Part shown: positions 18,136 to 26,571 of the stretch, one piece after another
How positions within the stretch are numbered: position 1 is the stretch's first letter
How the letters are laid out: each line of letters begins with the position of its first letter
From: Hyphomicrobiaceae bacterium
GTDB taxonomy: Bacteria; Pseudomonadota; Alphaproteobacteria; Rhizobiales; Hyphomicrobiaceae
Assembly (NCBI GenBank): GCA_022842785.1
Contig: JALHOW010000008.1
Coordinates: 1 to 64,000, forward strand
DNA length: 64,000 nt
Reading direction: 5' to 3'
The notes under the pieces: generated by a model
Seen by the model: only the letters and a program-made list of their open reading frames with translations
The model's database searches: none
Told to the model about the DNA's origin: nothing
Position numbers and translations under genes: made by a program

Positions 18136-18858
18136 ATGAAGAAATCGCACCGTTACCGGCTCTCCGTTGCCGTAGCCGAAATCCTGTGGTCGAAGCGGCT
18201 AACAGATCAAAAGGTCGACCTTTATTTGAAAGCATTTGGGGTGCCTGTACCCTATCAGTTCGATCGCTTCGGTCCGCTTCAGAGAGACTACATCCTCGGC
18301 ACGATCGTCCACGAGGCGAGCGATGAATCGGTGGCGGAGATGGCGGAGGACCTTGGCGTAGTCCAAAGCGTGGATGCTGGCCCGCCCCCGAAGCTCTGGG
18401 AGGCAAGCGAGGGCATTCGTCTCTTCATCAGCCATTTGGCTGTCGAGAAGAAAAAGGCGATGCGGTTACGCGATTGCCTTCGCATATATGGCGTGTCCGG
18501 ATTTGTGGCGCATATGGATATCGAGCCGACTGCCGATTGGCAGACAGAGATTGAGCGCGCGTTGTTCACCATGGACGCGTTCCTCTCGATCCATACTGAG
18601 AACTTCTCGCAGAGCTCGTGGACGCAGCAGGAAGTTGGCTTCGCAGTAGCCCGACGCGTGCCCATCATTTCTCTGAAGATGGTACCAAAGGGCGAGAATC
18701 CGACGGGCTTTATCGGACGGCAACAAGCTCTCCTTCGCTACTCGGAGAGCGCCGAGCAGATCGCGATCAAGGTGGTAGATCTTTTGGGCGAGCACCCAGG
18801 ACTTCGCACGAAGCTTGCAGCGAAGAGCTTGACGGTAAGTCCGTCGCCCGGCACCTAG
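18136..18858 (+). CDS. TIR-domain protein, candidate defence effector
   Basis: 240 residues. Residues ~93-235 form a bacterial TIR domain: IRLFISHLAVEKKKAMRLRDCL, then GFVAHMDIEPTADWQTEIERAL, then NFSQSSWTQQEVGFAVARRVPIISLKM. Glu166 in WTQQE is in the position of the catalytic NADase Glu. Bacterial TIR proteins of this type cleave NAD or make signalling nucleotides in anti-phage systems such as Thoeris. The N-terminal ~75 residues are a small helical region I do not recognise, possibly an oligomerisation or sensor domain. No ThsA-like or SIR2 partner is encoded nearby. It stops 67 bases from a tRNA 3' end. Confidence 0.85.
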   Translation: MKKSHRYRLSVAVAEILWSKRLTDQKVDLYLKAFGVPVPYQFDRFGPLQRDYILGTIVHEASDESVAEMAEDLGVVQSVDAGPPPKLWEASEGIRLFISHLAVEKKKAMRLRDCLRIYGVSGFVAHMDIEPTADWQTEIERALFTMDAFLSIHTENFSQSSWTQQEVGFAVARRVPIISLKMVPKGENPTGFIGRQQALLRYSESAEQIAIKVVDLLGEHPGLRTKLAAKSLTVSPSPGT

Positions 18859-18925
18859 TTGACTGCCAATCGGCGCCTAATTCCAGAGGAATAGGCGCTA
18901 ACTCTGAGCTAAGTCATTGATTTGA

Positions 18926-19001
18926 TGGTGGGCCCGGCAGGACTCGAACCTGCAACCAGACGGTTATGAGCCGCCGGCTCTAACCATTGAGCTACGGGCC
19001 C
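18926..19001 (-). tRNA. tRNA with CAU anticodon, probably tRNA-Ile2
   Basis: On the minus strand it reads GGGCCCGTAGCTCAATGG, with anticodon loop CTCATAA, T arm GGTTCGAGTCC, acceptor stem GGGCCCG/CGGGCCC and an encoded CCA at 18926-18928. The short D loop (AATGGTTAGAGC) and the T-arm region look more like the lysidine-modified tRNA-Ile(CAU) than elongator tRNA-Met. Elongator Met cannot be fully excluded by eye. Confidence 0.93.
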
Positions 19002-19209
19002 CCACGCTGCGGGGCCGCGATCCCGGGCCGGCAAGCAGAGCGCGCCTCTATAACAGGTTCGCGGCGGCGTTTGCACCCCGCGCAGCACCGGCCTTGCCCC
19101 AGAAAAAGCGGTCGTCGACGGATTGCGGTGCGTCCCGCGTTCTCAAGCACTCTTTCGCCGTATTGGACGGCCACAGAGCATCCCAGCCGGGAAACGAACG
19201 GACAGACAC

Positions 19210-19932
19210 ATGAAACCCATCACTTCACTGGCGATCGCTGGCCTCGTCGCGCTCGTCCCCATCATCGGAGCAGCCGCCATGACCGAAGCCCAAGCCCAGG
19301 AGCAACGCGCCGGACGTTGGGTCATGATCGCGGGCCACGGTAGCGTCGAGGCGCCGCCCGACAGCGCGCAGATCACGACTGGCGTCGTCACCGAAGGCGC
19401 GACGGCGCGCGAGGCGCTCACCGCCAACAATGCGGCCATGCGCAAGGTAATTGATGGACTGAAGGCCGCCGGCCTCGCTGCCGCGGATATTCAAACGCGG
19501 CAGTTCCAGATCTCGCCGCGCTATCGCGACTACAAGGGCCGCGGCCAGCAGCAGATCGAGGCCTACGTCGTGCACAATCAGGTCGAGGTGAAGGTGCGCG
19601 ATATCGCGCGCATCGGAGATGTCCTCGATCAGGTCGTGACGCTCGGCGCCAATCAGGCGAGCAGTATCAACTTCATCGTCTCGGATGCCGAGAAGCGCAA
19701 GGACGAGGCGCGCCGGAAGGCTGTCGAGAACGCCACGCATCGCGCGCGCCTGCTCGCGGAGTCTGCAGGTGCGAAGCTCGGCCAGGTTCTCACGATCAGC
19801 GAGGAGGTCACGGGGCCCCGTCCGCCACGGCCGATGGTCGCACGCAGCTCCATGTCAGCGGACAGCGTGCCGATCGAAGGTGGCAGCGAGACGCTGAGTG
19901 TTCGCGTCGAAATGGCCTTCGCGCTGGAGTAG
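19210..19932 (+). CDS. SIMPL-domain (DUF541) periplasmic protein
   Basis: 240 residues with a signal peptide (MKPITSLAIAGLVALVPIIGAAAMTEAQA) and a SIMPL domain: VMIAGHGSVEAPPDSAQITTGVVTEGATAREALTANNAAMRKVIDGLKAAG, then the ISPRY block and RRKAVENATHRARLLAESAGAKLGQVLTISE. These periplasmic proteins (YggE/BP26 type) form ring-like oligomers and are linked with stress tolerance; their biochemical role is unclear. The ATG at 19210 is the first that gives a proper signal peptide. Repeat-rich DNA follows it. Confidence 0.93.
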   Translation: MKPITSLAIAGLVALVPIIGAAAMTEAQAQEQRAGRWVMIAGHGSVEAPPDSAQITTGVVTEGATAREALTANNAAMRKVIDGLKAAGLAAADIQTRQFQISPRYRDYKGRGQQQIEAYVVHNQVEVKVRDIARIGDVLDQVVTLGANQASSINFIVSDAEKRKDEARRKAVENATHRARLLAESAGAKLGQVLTISEEVTGPRPPRPMVARSSMSADSVPIEGGSETLSVRVEMAFALE

Positions 19933-20320
19933 GTGCGTAACTCGCGCCTGCGGGCCGGTCGCTTCTTCCCTTCTCCCCGTCCTGACGGGGAGAAGGTCGG
20001 GATGAGGGGCGGCGACAGAATTCTGACGTTGGCGGTTGCCGCCGCCCCTCACGTCGTGCTGGAAGCACGCCTCTGGCGTGACCCCTCTCCCGGGAGAGGG
20101 GATATTCGCGCCCCCATCGCATGGCCGTAGCGGGCACTCACTTGGCGGCGCTGGTTGAAGGAGGTAGCACCTCTTCATGAGCGCGCGACCGCGCGCCGGC
20201 CGTTAGGCCGTCCCAAAGAAGAGCAGCCCGCGGCATCAAGCTCGAACCTGTCGGTCATGCCGCCGCGGGCATAGCACCACATCGGAAGGCGCTAGCACCC
20301 CTTCCCAGCAGCTCGCGGCA
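19933..20320. other. Repeat-rich convergent gap between SIMPL and mgtE genes
   Basis: No gene is supported. It contains the palindromic element at 19969-20101, a hairpin GAAGGAGGT/ACCTCTTC at 20157-20176, and a stem GCCCGCGGC/GCCGCGGGC near 20228-20269. One or more may terminate the convergent transcripts. Confidence 0.55.
19969..20101. repeat. Compound palindromic repeat, copy A
   Basis: Three stems in series. A left hairpin CCTTCTCCCCGT/ACGGGGAGAAGG lies at 19969-19996. A central long stem pairs TGAGGGGCGGCG with CGCCGCCCCTCA around the core CTGACGTTGGCG. A right hairpin CCCCTCTCCC/GGGAGAGGGG ends at 20101. Copy B at 51851-51968 shares the central core and the hairpin sequences. The type resembles intergenic repeats widespread in Hyphomicrobiales. 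Confidence 0.8.
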
Positions 20321-21700
20321 CTAAAGCAAAACCAACGTCGCCAAGCCGAGGAAGGCGAAGAAGCCGATCACGTCGGTGATCGTCGTCACGAATGTTGCGG
20401 ACGCGACGGCCGGATCGAAGCCGAAGCGATCGAGCGCCAGCGGCACGAGGATGCCCGCCACGGCGGCCGAGAAGAGATTGATGAGCAGCGCAATGGCAAT
20501 CACGATGCCGAGCGTGCCGATCCCGAACCAGAAGAACACGATCGGACCGAGCAGAGCCCCCAAGGTCAGGCCATTGATCAGGCCGACGGCGGCCTCGCGG
20601 AGGATGATGCGCGTGCGGTTTGCCGGGCCGAGATCCCTCGTCGCGAGTGCGCGGACTGTGACGGCCATGGTCTGCGTGCCGGCATTGCCGCCCATGGAAG
20701 CGACGATCGGCATCAGTACTGCGAGCGCCACCATCTGCTCGATGGAGGCATCGAACTGCTTGATCACCGAGGCTGCGAGGCCTGCCGTGCACAGGTTTAT
20801 GGCAAGCCACACAATGCGGCTGCGAACGGTCGAGATGACGCTGTCACCGATGCTTTCGTCGCCGACGCCGGCGAGGCGGCGGAGATCCTCGTCGGTCTCG
20901 TCCTCGATGACTTCGACGATATCGTCGACCGTGACAACACCGACGAGGCGCTTGTTGGCGTCGACGACGGGCGCCGATTTGAGGTCGTAGCGCTCGAACT
21001 GGCGGGCAAGTTCCTCCTGGTCGAGGGTCGCCGACACGGTGTGCTGGTCGGCCTCCAGGATTTGCTGGACGAGCACCGCGCGTTTCGTGCGCAACAGGCG
21101 CGATAGGTCGATTGTGCCGATGACGCGGTAGCTCGGATCGACGACGAAGATGTCCGTGAAGGTCTCCGGCAAATCCTCGGATTCGCGCATGTGGTCGATG
21201 ACCTGACCCACCGACCAGAAGGGTGGCACGGCAACGAAGTCCGTCTGCATGAGACGGCCGGCCGTTTCTTCCGGATATTCGAGGTTGCGTTCGAGCGCGA
21301 TACGATCGCTCGATGGCATCTGCGCGAGGACGTCCTCCTGGTCCTCCTTGTCGAGGCTTTCGAGGACGTAGGCGGCGTCGTCGGTGTCGAGCTCGGTGAG
21401 GACGCGGGCAAGCACCTCGTTCGGCAGTGCTTCGGCGAGCTGGTCGCGAACGCTCTCCTCGAGCTCGGACATGACCTCGGGATCGAAGTCATCGCCTAGA
21501 ATTTGGATCAGGCGGACGCGCTCGTCGGGCTCCAGCAACTCGATGACGTCGGCGAGATCCGGCGCCCTCAGGCCGTGCGTGAGCACCCGCACGTTGGCGG
21601 CCTGGTTCTCCTCGAGCGCGAGGCGCAGGGCTTCGAGGCGGCGCCGGTTCATGGCCTCCTGATCCTCGACCGGCTCGGTTTCGCGCGCTTCTTGGCTCAT
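20321..21700 (-). CDS. mgtE: Magnesium transporter MgtE
   Basis: 459 residues with the MgtE layout: an N-terminal superhelical MgtE_N domain (~35-140, DLADVIELLEPDERVRLIQIL), tandem CBS domains (~150-270, ending VGVVTVDDIVEVIEDETDEDLRRLAG), a plug helix and five C-terminal membrane helices. PIVASMGGNAGTQTMAVTVRALA is the conserved pore segment. MgtE is a Mg2+-gated channel of the inner membrane. The ATG at 21700 gives the usual length. It is divergent from a glycosyltransferase gene. Confidence 0.97.
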   Translation of the reverse strand: MSQEARETEPVEDQEAMNRRRLEALRLALEENQAANVRVLTHGLRAPDLADVIELLEPDERVRLIQILGDDFDPEVMSELEESVRDQLAEALPNEVLARVLTELDTDDAAYVLESLDKEDQEDVLAQMPSSDRIALERNLEYPEETAGRLMQTDFVAVPPFWSVGQVIDHMRESEDLPETFTDIFVVDPSYRVIGTIDLSRLLRTKRAVLVQQILEADQHTVSATLDQEELARQFERYDLKSAPVVDANKRLVGVVTVDDIVEVIEDETDEDLRRLAGVGDESIGDSVISTVRSRIVWLAINLCTAGLAASVIKQFDASIEQMVALAVLMPIVASMGGNAGTQTMAVTVRALATRDLGPANRTRIILREAAVGLINGLTLGALLGPIVFFWFGIGTLGIVIAIALLINLFSAAVAGILVPLALDRFGFDPAVASATFVTTITDVIGFFAFLGLATLVLL

Positions 21701-21798
21701 GAACGGCGGCCTCGCTTGACGCTCCGGGTTGCTCTCTGGCCTGAGCGCATAGCATGGTGCGAGGCCGTGCCATAGAGCAGGTTGATCGAGGACTGTCG

Positions 21799-22854
21799 AT
21801 GCCGCAGCCGCGCCGCTTGGTGTTCGCCAATTCACTGGACTACGCGCGCTTGACGGGTGGTTTCGTGTACGTCACGCGCCTCATGCGGGAGCTTGGTGCA
21901 CGCGGCTGGGATGTGACGCTGCTCGATCTGCCAGCTGGATTTCCGCGCCCCGACGCGGCGGCACGTGCACACACGGCGGAGCTGCTGGCGGCGCTTCCGG
22001 CAGACACGCTCGTTGTCGCGGATCAGATCTGCCTTTCGCCGATTGCAGGAGTCGTAGCGCGCGAGGCTGCGCGTCTGCGGCTGGTGATGATCTTCCACCA
22101 TCCCATTGCCATGGAGGAGGGCCTGCCTCCGGACGAGCGCGCGCGCTTCATCGAGGCTGAGTGCGCAGCACTTGCTGCGTGCCGCCTTGTCATCACTTCG
22201 TCACATACGACAGCGGCCACATTGAGCGCCGAGTACGGCGTGCCGGAGTCGCGGATCGTGGTGGGCATTCCAGGCATGGAGCGGCCTGACGTGGCGGCGC
22301 CGCCCGTCGCGGGTGTGCCGCGCCTGCTCTCCGTCGGCGCTGTCATCCCGCGCAAGGGCTATCATGTGCTGATCGAGGCGCTGACCGGACTCGCTCATGT
22401 GCCGTGGACGCTCAGCATCGTTGGCGATCTCGACCGGGCACCCGAGTACGTCGACGGACTCGCGGCCATGATCCGCGATGCCGGCCTCGACGAGCGCGTG
22501 CGCTTGGAAGGCGGACTTTCAGAGGCGGATCTGGAGGTGTGCTGGCGGTCGGCGCACGTCTTTGTCGCGGCTTCGCTGCACGAGGGCTATGGCATGGCGG
22601 TCGCCGAGGCGATCGCGCGCGGTGTGCCGGTCGTGACCACAGGAGCGGGAGCCGTCGAGGGCTGGCTCGATCCGTCGGCGGCGTTGATCGTGCCGGAGCG
22701 CTCACCCGTGTCGCTGCGGGAGGCGCTGGCGCGTGTACTCGCCGAGCCGTCCCTGCGCATAGCGCTGCGCGAGGTCGCATTGCGCGCGGCGTCACGGTTT
22801 CCGAGCTGGGCGGATGCGGCGACCGTTGTCGATCGCCGGCTCGCCGCTCTCTGA
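21799..22854 (+). CDS. Glycosyltransferase, family 4 (GT-B)
   Basis: 351 residues. The C-terminal half has the GT4 nucleotide-sugar site: LLSVGAVIPRKGYHVLIEAL, SIVGDLDRAPEYVDGL and HEGYGMAVAEAIARGVPVV, with the E-x7-E-like pair. The N-terminal half (SLDYARLTGGFVYVTRLMRELGARGWDV) is the acceptor domain. The start MPQPRR at 21799 has GAGGA 7 bases upstream. The sugar and acceptor are unknown; extracellular polysaccharide or glycolipid synthesis is likely. It ends 2 bases before the convergent CoA-transferase stop. Confidence 0.9.
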   Translation: MPQPRRLVFANSLDYARLTGGFVYVTRLMRELGARGWDVTLLDLPAGFPRPDAAARAHTAELLAALPADTLVVADQICLSPIAGVVAREAARLRLVMIFHHPIAMEEGLPPDERARFIEAECAALAACRLVITSSHTTAATLSAEYGVPESRIVVGIPGMERPDVAAPPVAGVPRLLSVGAVIPRKGYHVLIEALTGLAHVPWTLSIVGDLDRAPEYVDGLAAMIRDAGLDERVRLEGGLSEADLEVCWRSAHVFVAASLHEGYGMAVAEAIARGVPVVTTGAGAVEGWLDPSAALIVPERSPVSLREALARVLAEPSLRIALREVALRAASRFPSWADAATVVDRRLAAL

Positions 22855-22856
22855 GA

Positions 22857-24050
22857 TCACTTCCCCGCGGCAATCCGCTTGTCTAGAAGCGTCCCGATCT
22901 CGGCCTCGCTGTAGCCGAGGTCGGTGAGCAGCGTGCGGGTGTCCGCGCCGAGAGGCGGCGGCGCGCGGTCCGGCTCGGCCTCAATGCCACGAAAGATCAC
23001 GGGCTGCCGCAGTGTGCGCACGATGCCGATGTCGTTTTCAAAATTCGGCTCGAAAAAGCCCACGGCTTTCAGATGCGGATCGTCGAGCAGGCTGTCGGGT
23101 GTGTGGACGACACCGCACGGCACGTCGGCCTTCTCGAAGATCTCGAGCCACTCCACGCTGGTGCGCCCGCCGAGCGAAGCCGCGATCAAGGCATAGAGCT
23201 CATCCGAGCGCTTGGAGCGTTCGGCATTGTTCGAGAACCATGGCTCCTTGGTGAGATCCTCGCGCCCGAGGAGCGTGAGGACACGCGCCCATTGCGTTTG
23301 CGTATAGGGGAGCAGCGCGATCCAGCCATCGCTGGTGGGGAAGGGCTTGCGGTTCTGCGAGAGCGTGCGGTGGTAGCCCGTCGGTCCCTTCTCCTCGAAG
23401 CTCGCGCCCATGAGGTGCTCATTGAGCGAGAAGGCCGCCATGGCCTCGAACATGGGCATCTCGACGAGCTGGCCCTTGCCGCCATTGCGTTCGCGATAAA
23501 GAAGCGCGGCAAGCACCGCATACACCACGTGCAGGCCGCCGGCTTTGTCGGCCGTCACGGTCGGATGATAGGCGGGCGTGCCGTCGCGGCGGTGCGTGAG
23601 GCCGGCGAGGCCCGAGCTCCCCTGAATGATGTCGTCGTAGGCAGGCTTGCCGGAGTAGGGGCCATCGCTGCCATAGCCGAGGGCCGCGCAATAAATGAGG
23701 TTCGGGTTGAGCGCGTGCACCTTGTCCCAGCTGAAACCGAGGCGGTCGAGCGCGTCCTGGCGCATGTTGTGGACGAGCACGTCGCCGGTTTTGATGAGGC
23801 GCCGCAGCACTTCCTTGCCTTCCTCGTTCTTGAGATCGAGGGCGACGGAGCGTTTGTTGCGGTTGTTGTTCACGAAGACCGCGCCGAGGCCGGGGCCTGT
23901 AGTCGGCGGCGTGTAACGGTTCATGTCGCCGTCGACGGTCTCGATCTTGATCACTTCCGCCCCGAGATCGCCCAGGAACTGGGTCGCGAACGGCCCCAGC
24001 ACGATCGTGGTGATGTCGATGATCCGTAGGCCGGAGAGCAGCGGGTACAT
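22857..24050 (-). CDS. CaiB/BaiF family CoA transferase (class III)
   Basis: 397 residues beginning MYPLLSGLRIIDITTIVLGPFATQFLGDLGAEVIKIE, the standard opening of class III CoA transferases. The catalytic Asp is expected in the PAYDDIIQGSSGLAGL segment. Such enzymes move CoA between organic acids (formyl-CoA/oxalate, carnitine, succinyl-CoA/others). The ATG at 24050 is preferred; the frame stays open upstream to 24257 but that extension is not family-like. It is divergent from the GYD gene. With the ThDP enzyme at 24708-26378 the context recalls organic-acid catabolism, but oxalate-pathway signatures are not strong enough to name it. Confidence 0.9.
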   Translation of the reverse strand: MYPLLSGLRIIDITTIVLGPFATQFLGDLGAEVIKIETVDGDMNRYTPPTTGPGLGAVFVNNNRNKRSVALDLKNEEGKEVLRRLIKTGDVLVHNMRQDALDRLGFSWDKVHALNPNLIYCAALGYGSDGPYSGKPAYDDIIQGSSGLAGLTHRRDGTPAYHPTVTADKAGGLHVVYAVLAALLYRERNGGKGQLVEMPMFEAMAAFSLNEHLMGASFEEKGPTGYHRTLSQNRKPFPTSDGWIALLPYTQTQWARVLTLLGREDLTKEPWFSNNAERSKRSDELYALIAASLGGRTSVEWLEIFEKADVPCGVVHTPDSLLDDPHLKAVGFFEPNFENDIGIVRTLRQPVIFRGIEAEPDRAPPPLGADTRTLLTDLGYSEAEIGTLLDKRIAAGK

Positions 24051-24268
24051 GGGGGCGGGCGTTCCTTCGATCCTGTTGTTTTGTTTGGCCCGAGGGAGGG
24101 CCGGCGCCTGTTTATGCCGCACACGGGGCGGAGGCACCAGCACCTTGCTTTGCAATGCGGAATGCGGATCGGGCAGGGAAGTGGCCGGATATTTCCCGCC
24201 GATGTGATTAACGCACCTGCGCCGGGAGGAATAGGATATCGGCGCGATGCGTAACATGGAGGCTAGTC

Positions 24269-24562
24269 ATGGCTACATTCGTCATGCTTGCGAACTTCAC
24301 TGAGCAAGGCATCCGCAACGTCAAGGACACCGTCAAGCGCGCTGAGGCCTTCAAGGAGACCGCCAAGGCGGCCGGCGTCACCGTCAAGGAAGTCTATTGG
24401 ACGCTCGGCCAGTACGACGTCATCGTCACGGCCGAGGCCAAGGACGAGACGGCGGTGACAGCCCTCGGTCTGACCCTGGCCAAAGCTGGAAATGTGAGCA
24501 CGCAGACACTGCGCGCCTTCGGCCCAGGTGAAATGGCCGAGATCCTCGGCAAAGTGAAATAG
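24269..24562 (+). CDS. GYD-domain protein
   Basis: 97 residues matching the GYD family of small ferredoxin-fold proteins: MATFVMLANFTEQGIRNVKDTVKRAEAF, then VTVKEVYWTLGQYDVIVTAEAKDE, then TQTLRAFGPGEMAEIL. The family name comes from the Gly-Tyr/Gln-Asp motif, here GQYD. Function is unknown. It is divergent from the CoA transferase and convergent with a ThDP enzyme. Confidence 0.92.
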   Translation: MATFVMLANFTEQGIRNVKDTVKRAEAFKETAKAAGVTVKEVYWTLGQYDVIVTAEAKDETAVTALGLTLAKAGNVSTQTLRAFGPGEMAEILGKVK

Positions 24563-24569
24563 CGCGCCT

Positions 24570-24593
24570 GCGGGCGCCGTTGTTGGCGCCCGC
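24570..24593. terminator. GC hairpin after the GYD gene
   Basis: A 9-bp stem GCGGGCGCC/GGCGCCCGC with a 6-base loop lies 8 bases beyond the GYD stop codon. There is no good T-run, so its strength as a terminator is doubtful. Confidence 0.5.
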
Positions 24594-24618
24594 TCCGCAC
24601 TCTTCGTGAGCCGTCACT

Positions 24619-24642
24619 GGCTGCGAGACACATCTCGCAGCC
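24619..24642. terminator. Second hairpin in the GYD/ThDP convergent gap
   Basis: A perfect 10-bp stem GGCTGCGAGA/TCTCGCAGCC with a CACA tetraloop. It may terminate the minus-strand ThDP-enzyme transcript, although no U-run follows on either strand. Confidence 0.5.
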
Positions 24643-24707
24643 GGACGACAGGCCGCGACAAAGATTCGGCGAGACGCCACCAGCTCCGTCAGAGCCGAGC
24701 CATCCGC

Positions 24708-26378
24708 TCAATCCGGTCCCTTCATCGACCAGTTCGAGGATGCGCCACGGGCTTTCTTCGCGAAGAAGAACGACCAGGGATCAGGGAATTCGCCGACAGG
24801 GATCTCGATCAGCGCCGGCGCATTGGCGTTGATGGCCGCCTTGAGTGCGGGCCGCAGCGCCTCCGGTGTCGTCACGCGTTCGCCGCGCATCCCGAAGCTT
24901 TCGGCGAGACGCACGAAGTCCGGATTGACGAGATCGGACGCGACCGTGCGGCCTTCGTAGTTGTTCTGCTGGATGCGCTTCACGTTGCCATAGGCGTTGT
25001 CGTTGAAGACGAGCGCCACGACGCCGATGTTGTGTGCGACCGCCGTCGCCATCTCCTGCACGCCGAACATGAAGCCGCCATCGCCATGCACCGCGACGAC
25101 CGCGCGATCCGGGTTGGCTGCCTTGGCGCCGAGTGCCGTCGGATAGCCCCAACCGAGCGTGCCCTGGTATCCTGTCGAGAGATACGTGCGTGGCTTGTAC
25201 ACGGGATAGAGGAGGCGGCTCGCGTAGCTCACCTGGGTCAGTTCCTCGACGAGAATGCCGTCCTCGGGAAGCTCCGCGCGAATGGCATCGATCCACGCTT
25301 TCTGCGGTGCGAGGCGGGCGAACTTGCCATCCATTTGCGCGCGCAATGCCAACATCTCGTCAGTGCGGTCGGCAGGTTTGCCGCCGATGCGCTCGAGTTC
25401 GTTCAGCAATGCGGCAACGCCATCGGCCGCATCTGCGACGATCGCGACGTCCGGTGTGCACGTGCGCCCGATGCGCGATGGATCGGCGTCTAGATGGATG
25501 ACCTTCATTGCATCGTCGCGGCCCCAGTCGAGCATGTGCTGGAGACGTGTGCCGATACCGATGACGACATCGACGTCCGTCCACAGCGCGTGGCCTGCGG
25601 GAAAGCGGTGGCTGAACGTATTGCGCGAGTCGATGACGCCTTGGCCCGTGCGATAGCTGATCACCGGCGCCTGGACGCGGGCTGCGAGCCGCGTGACTTC
25701 TGCGCTCGCGCCCTGGGCACCGCCGCCGACGAGGATGATCGGCCGCTTGGCGCCGGCCAGCAGTTTGGCTGCGGCCTTGATCGCGTCGAGGTCGAGGGGC
25801 GGCGGCCTGCGCACGGCTGGCGTGTCGTCGAAGGCGACTTCGGCTGTCGACCGCCACATGTTCCAGCCGCATTCGAGGCCGACGGGGCCGGGGGCGCCAC
25901 TCAGGAGCTGGTCGAATGCGGCGCGGCTCTTCGCCGCGGCATCCTGCGGGCCTTCGATGTGCCCGGCCCACTTCGTGAGTGTCCGCATGATCCCGAGCTG
26001 ATCCGGGATCTCATGCAGGAAGCCGATGCCCTTGCCGATGAACTGCTCGTAGATCTGACCGGAAATGGCGAGGACGGGCGCGCAGAGCGATTGGGCCGTG
26101 GCGAGCGGTGTCGTCGTATTGAGAAAGCCGGGACCGGGTACCACGCAGTAAGCCTGGGGCGTCCCGGTTGCGAGCGCCGCCCCGAGTGCCATGTAGGCCG
26201 TGGCCTGCTCGTGGCGGGTGTGAATGGGCTTCAGCGGATTTCCCGCCCGCACCAGGGCATCGAAGAAATCGTCGTTCTGGACACCCGGAAGGCAATAGAG
26301 CGTATCGAGACCGTTTGCCGCCATGGTGCGGATCGTGATCTCGGCGGCGTTCATCTTGGCGAGGTTGGTCGCTGACAT
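24708..26378 (-). CDS. ThDP-binding enzyme of the acetolactate synthase superfamily
   Basis: 556 residues. The PYR domain is at ~10-175, with the activating Glu in IHTRHEQATAYMALGAAL. The central domain has PIILVGGGAQGASAEV. The PP domain has VHGDGGFMFGVQEMATAVAHNIGVVALVFNDNAYGNVKR, the GDG-x-NDN ThDP/Mg site. It is clearly a different subfamily from the enzyme at 5873-7621. It lacks the FAD-loop features needed to call it a biosynthetic acetolactate synthase, and no IlvN small subunit is adjacent, so a catabolic role (2-oxoacid decarboxylase or carboligase) is more likely. It is divergent from the surA-like gene. Confidence 0.88.
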   Translation of the reverse strand: MSATNLAKMNAAEITIRTMAANGLDTLYCLPGVQNDDFFDALVRAGNPLKPIHTRHEQATAYMALGAALATGTPQAYCVVPGPGFLNTTTPLATAQSLCAPVLAISGQIYEQFIGKGIGFLHEIPDQLGIMRTLTKWAGHIEGPQDAAAKSRAAFDQLLSGAPGPVGLECGWNMWRSTAEVAFDDTPAVRRPPPLDLDAIKAAAKLLAGAKRPIILVGGGAQGASAEVTRLAARVQAPVISYRTGQGVIDSRNTFSHRFPAGHALWTDVDVVIGIGTRLQHMLDWGRDDAMKVIHLDADPSRIGRTCTPDVAIVADAADGVAALLNELERIGGKPADRTDEMLALRAQMDGKFARLAPQKAWIDAIRAELPEDGILVEELTQVSYASRLLYPVYKPRTYLSTGYQGTLGWGYPTALGAKAANPDRAVVAVHGDGGFMFGVQEMATAVAHNIGVVALVFNDNAYGNVKRIQQNNYEGRTVASDLVNPDFVRLAESFGMRGERVTTPEALRPALKAAINANAPALIEIPVGEFPDPWSFFFAKKARGASSNWSMKGPD

Positions 26379-26571
26379 ATCCGGCTCCCGGGAATGGCTT
26401 TTTTCTGGCTACCTGAAGGGGTAAGGCGTGTCACGGGGGTAAACTCGCGCCGCAGTCCTGTTGCAGCGCACGTAGAGTGCCATGCGAGCGCCATCCTTGG
26501 TGTGGATAATGGCGCCAGCCTTCTGCGATAAACACTAGGATCGTATAAGCGAATCGCGGCCAGCTTGGGGA

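Noticed and set aside
20311-20345. CTAAAGCAA at the mgtE stop, similar to the outer end of the 55-kb palindromes
   Set aside because: There is no complementary arm within 100 bases and the sequence belongs to the mgtE coding end, so it is a chance match.
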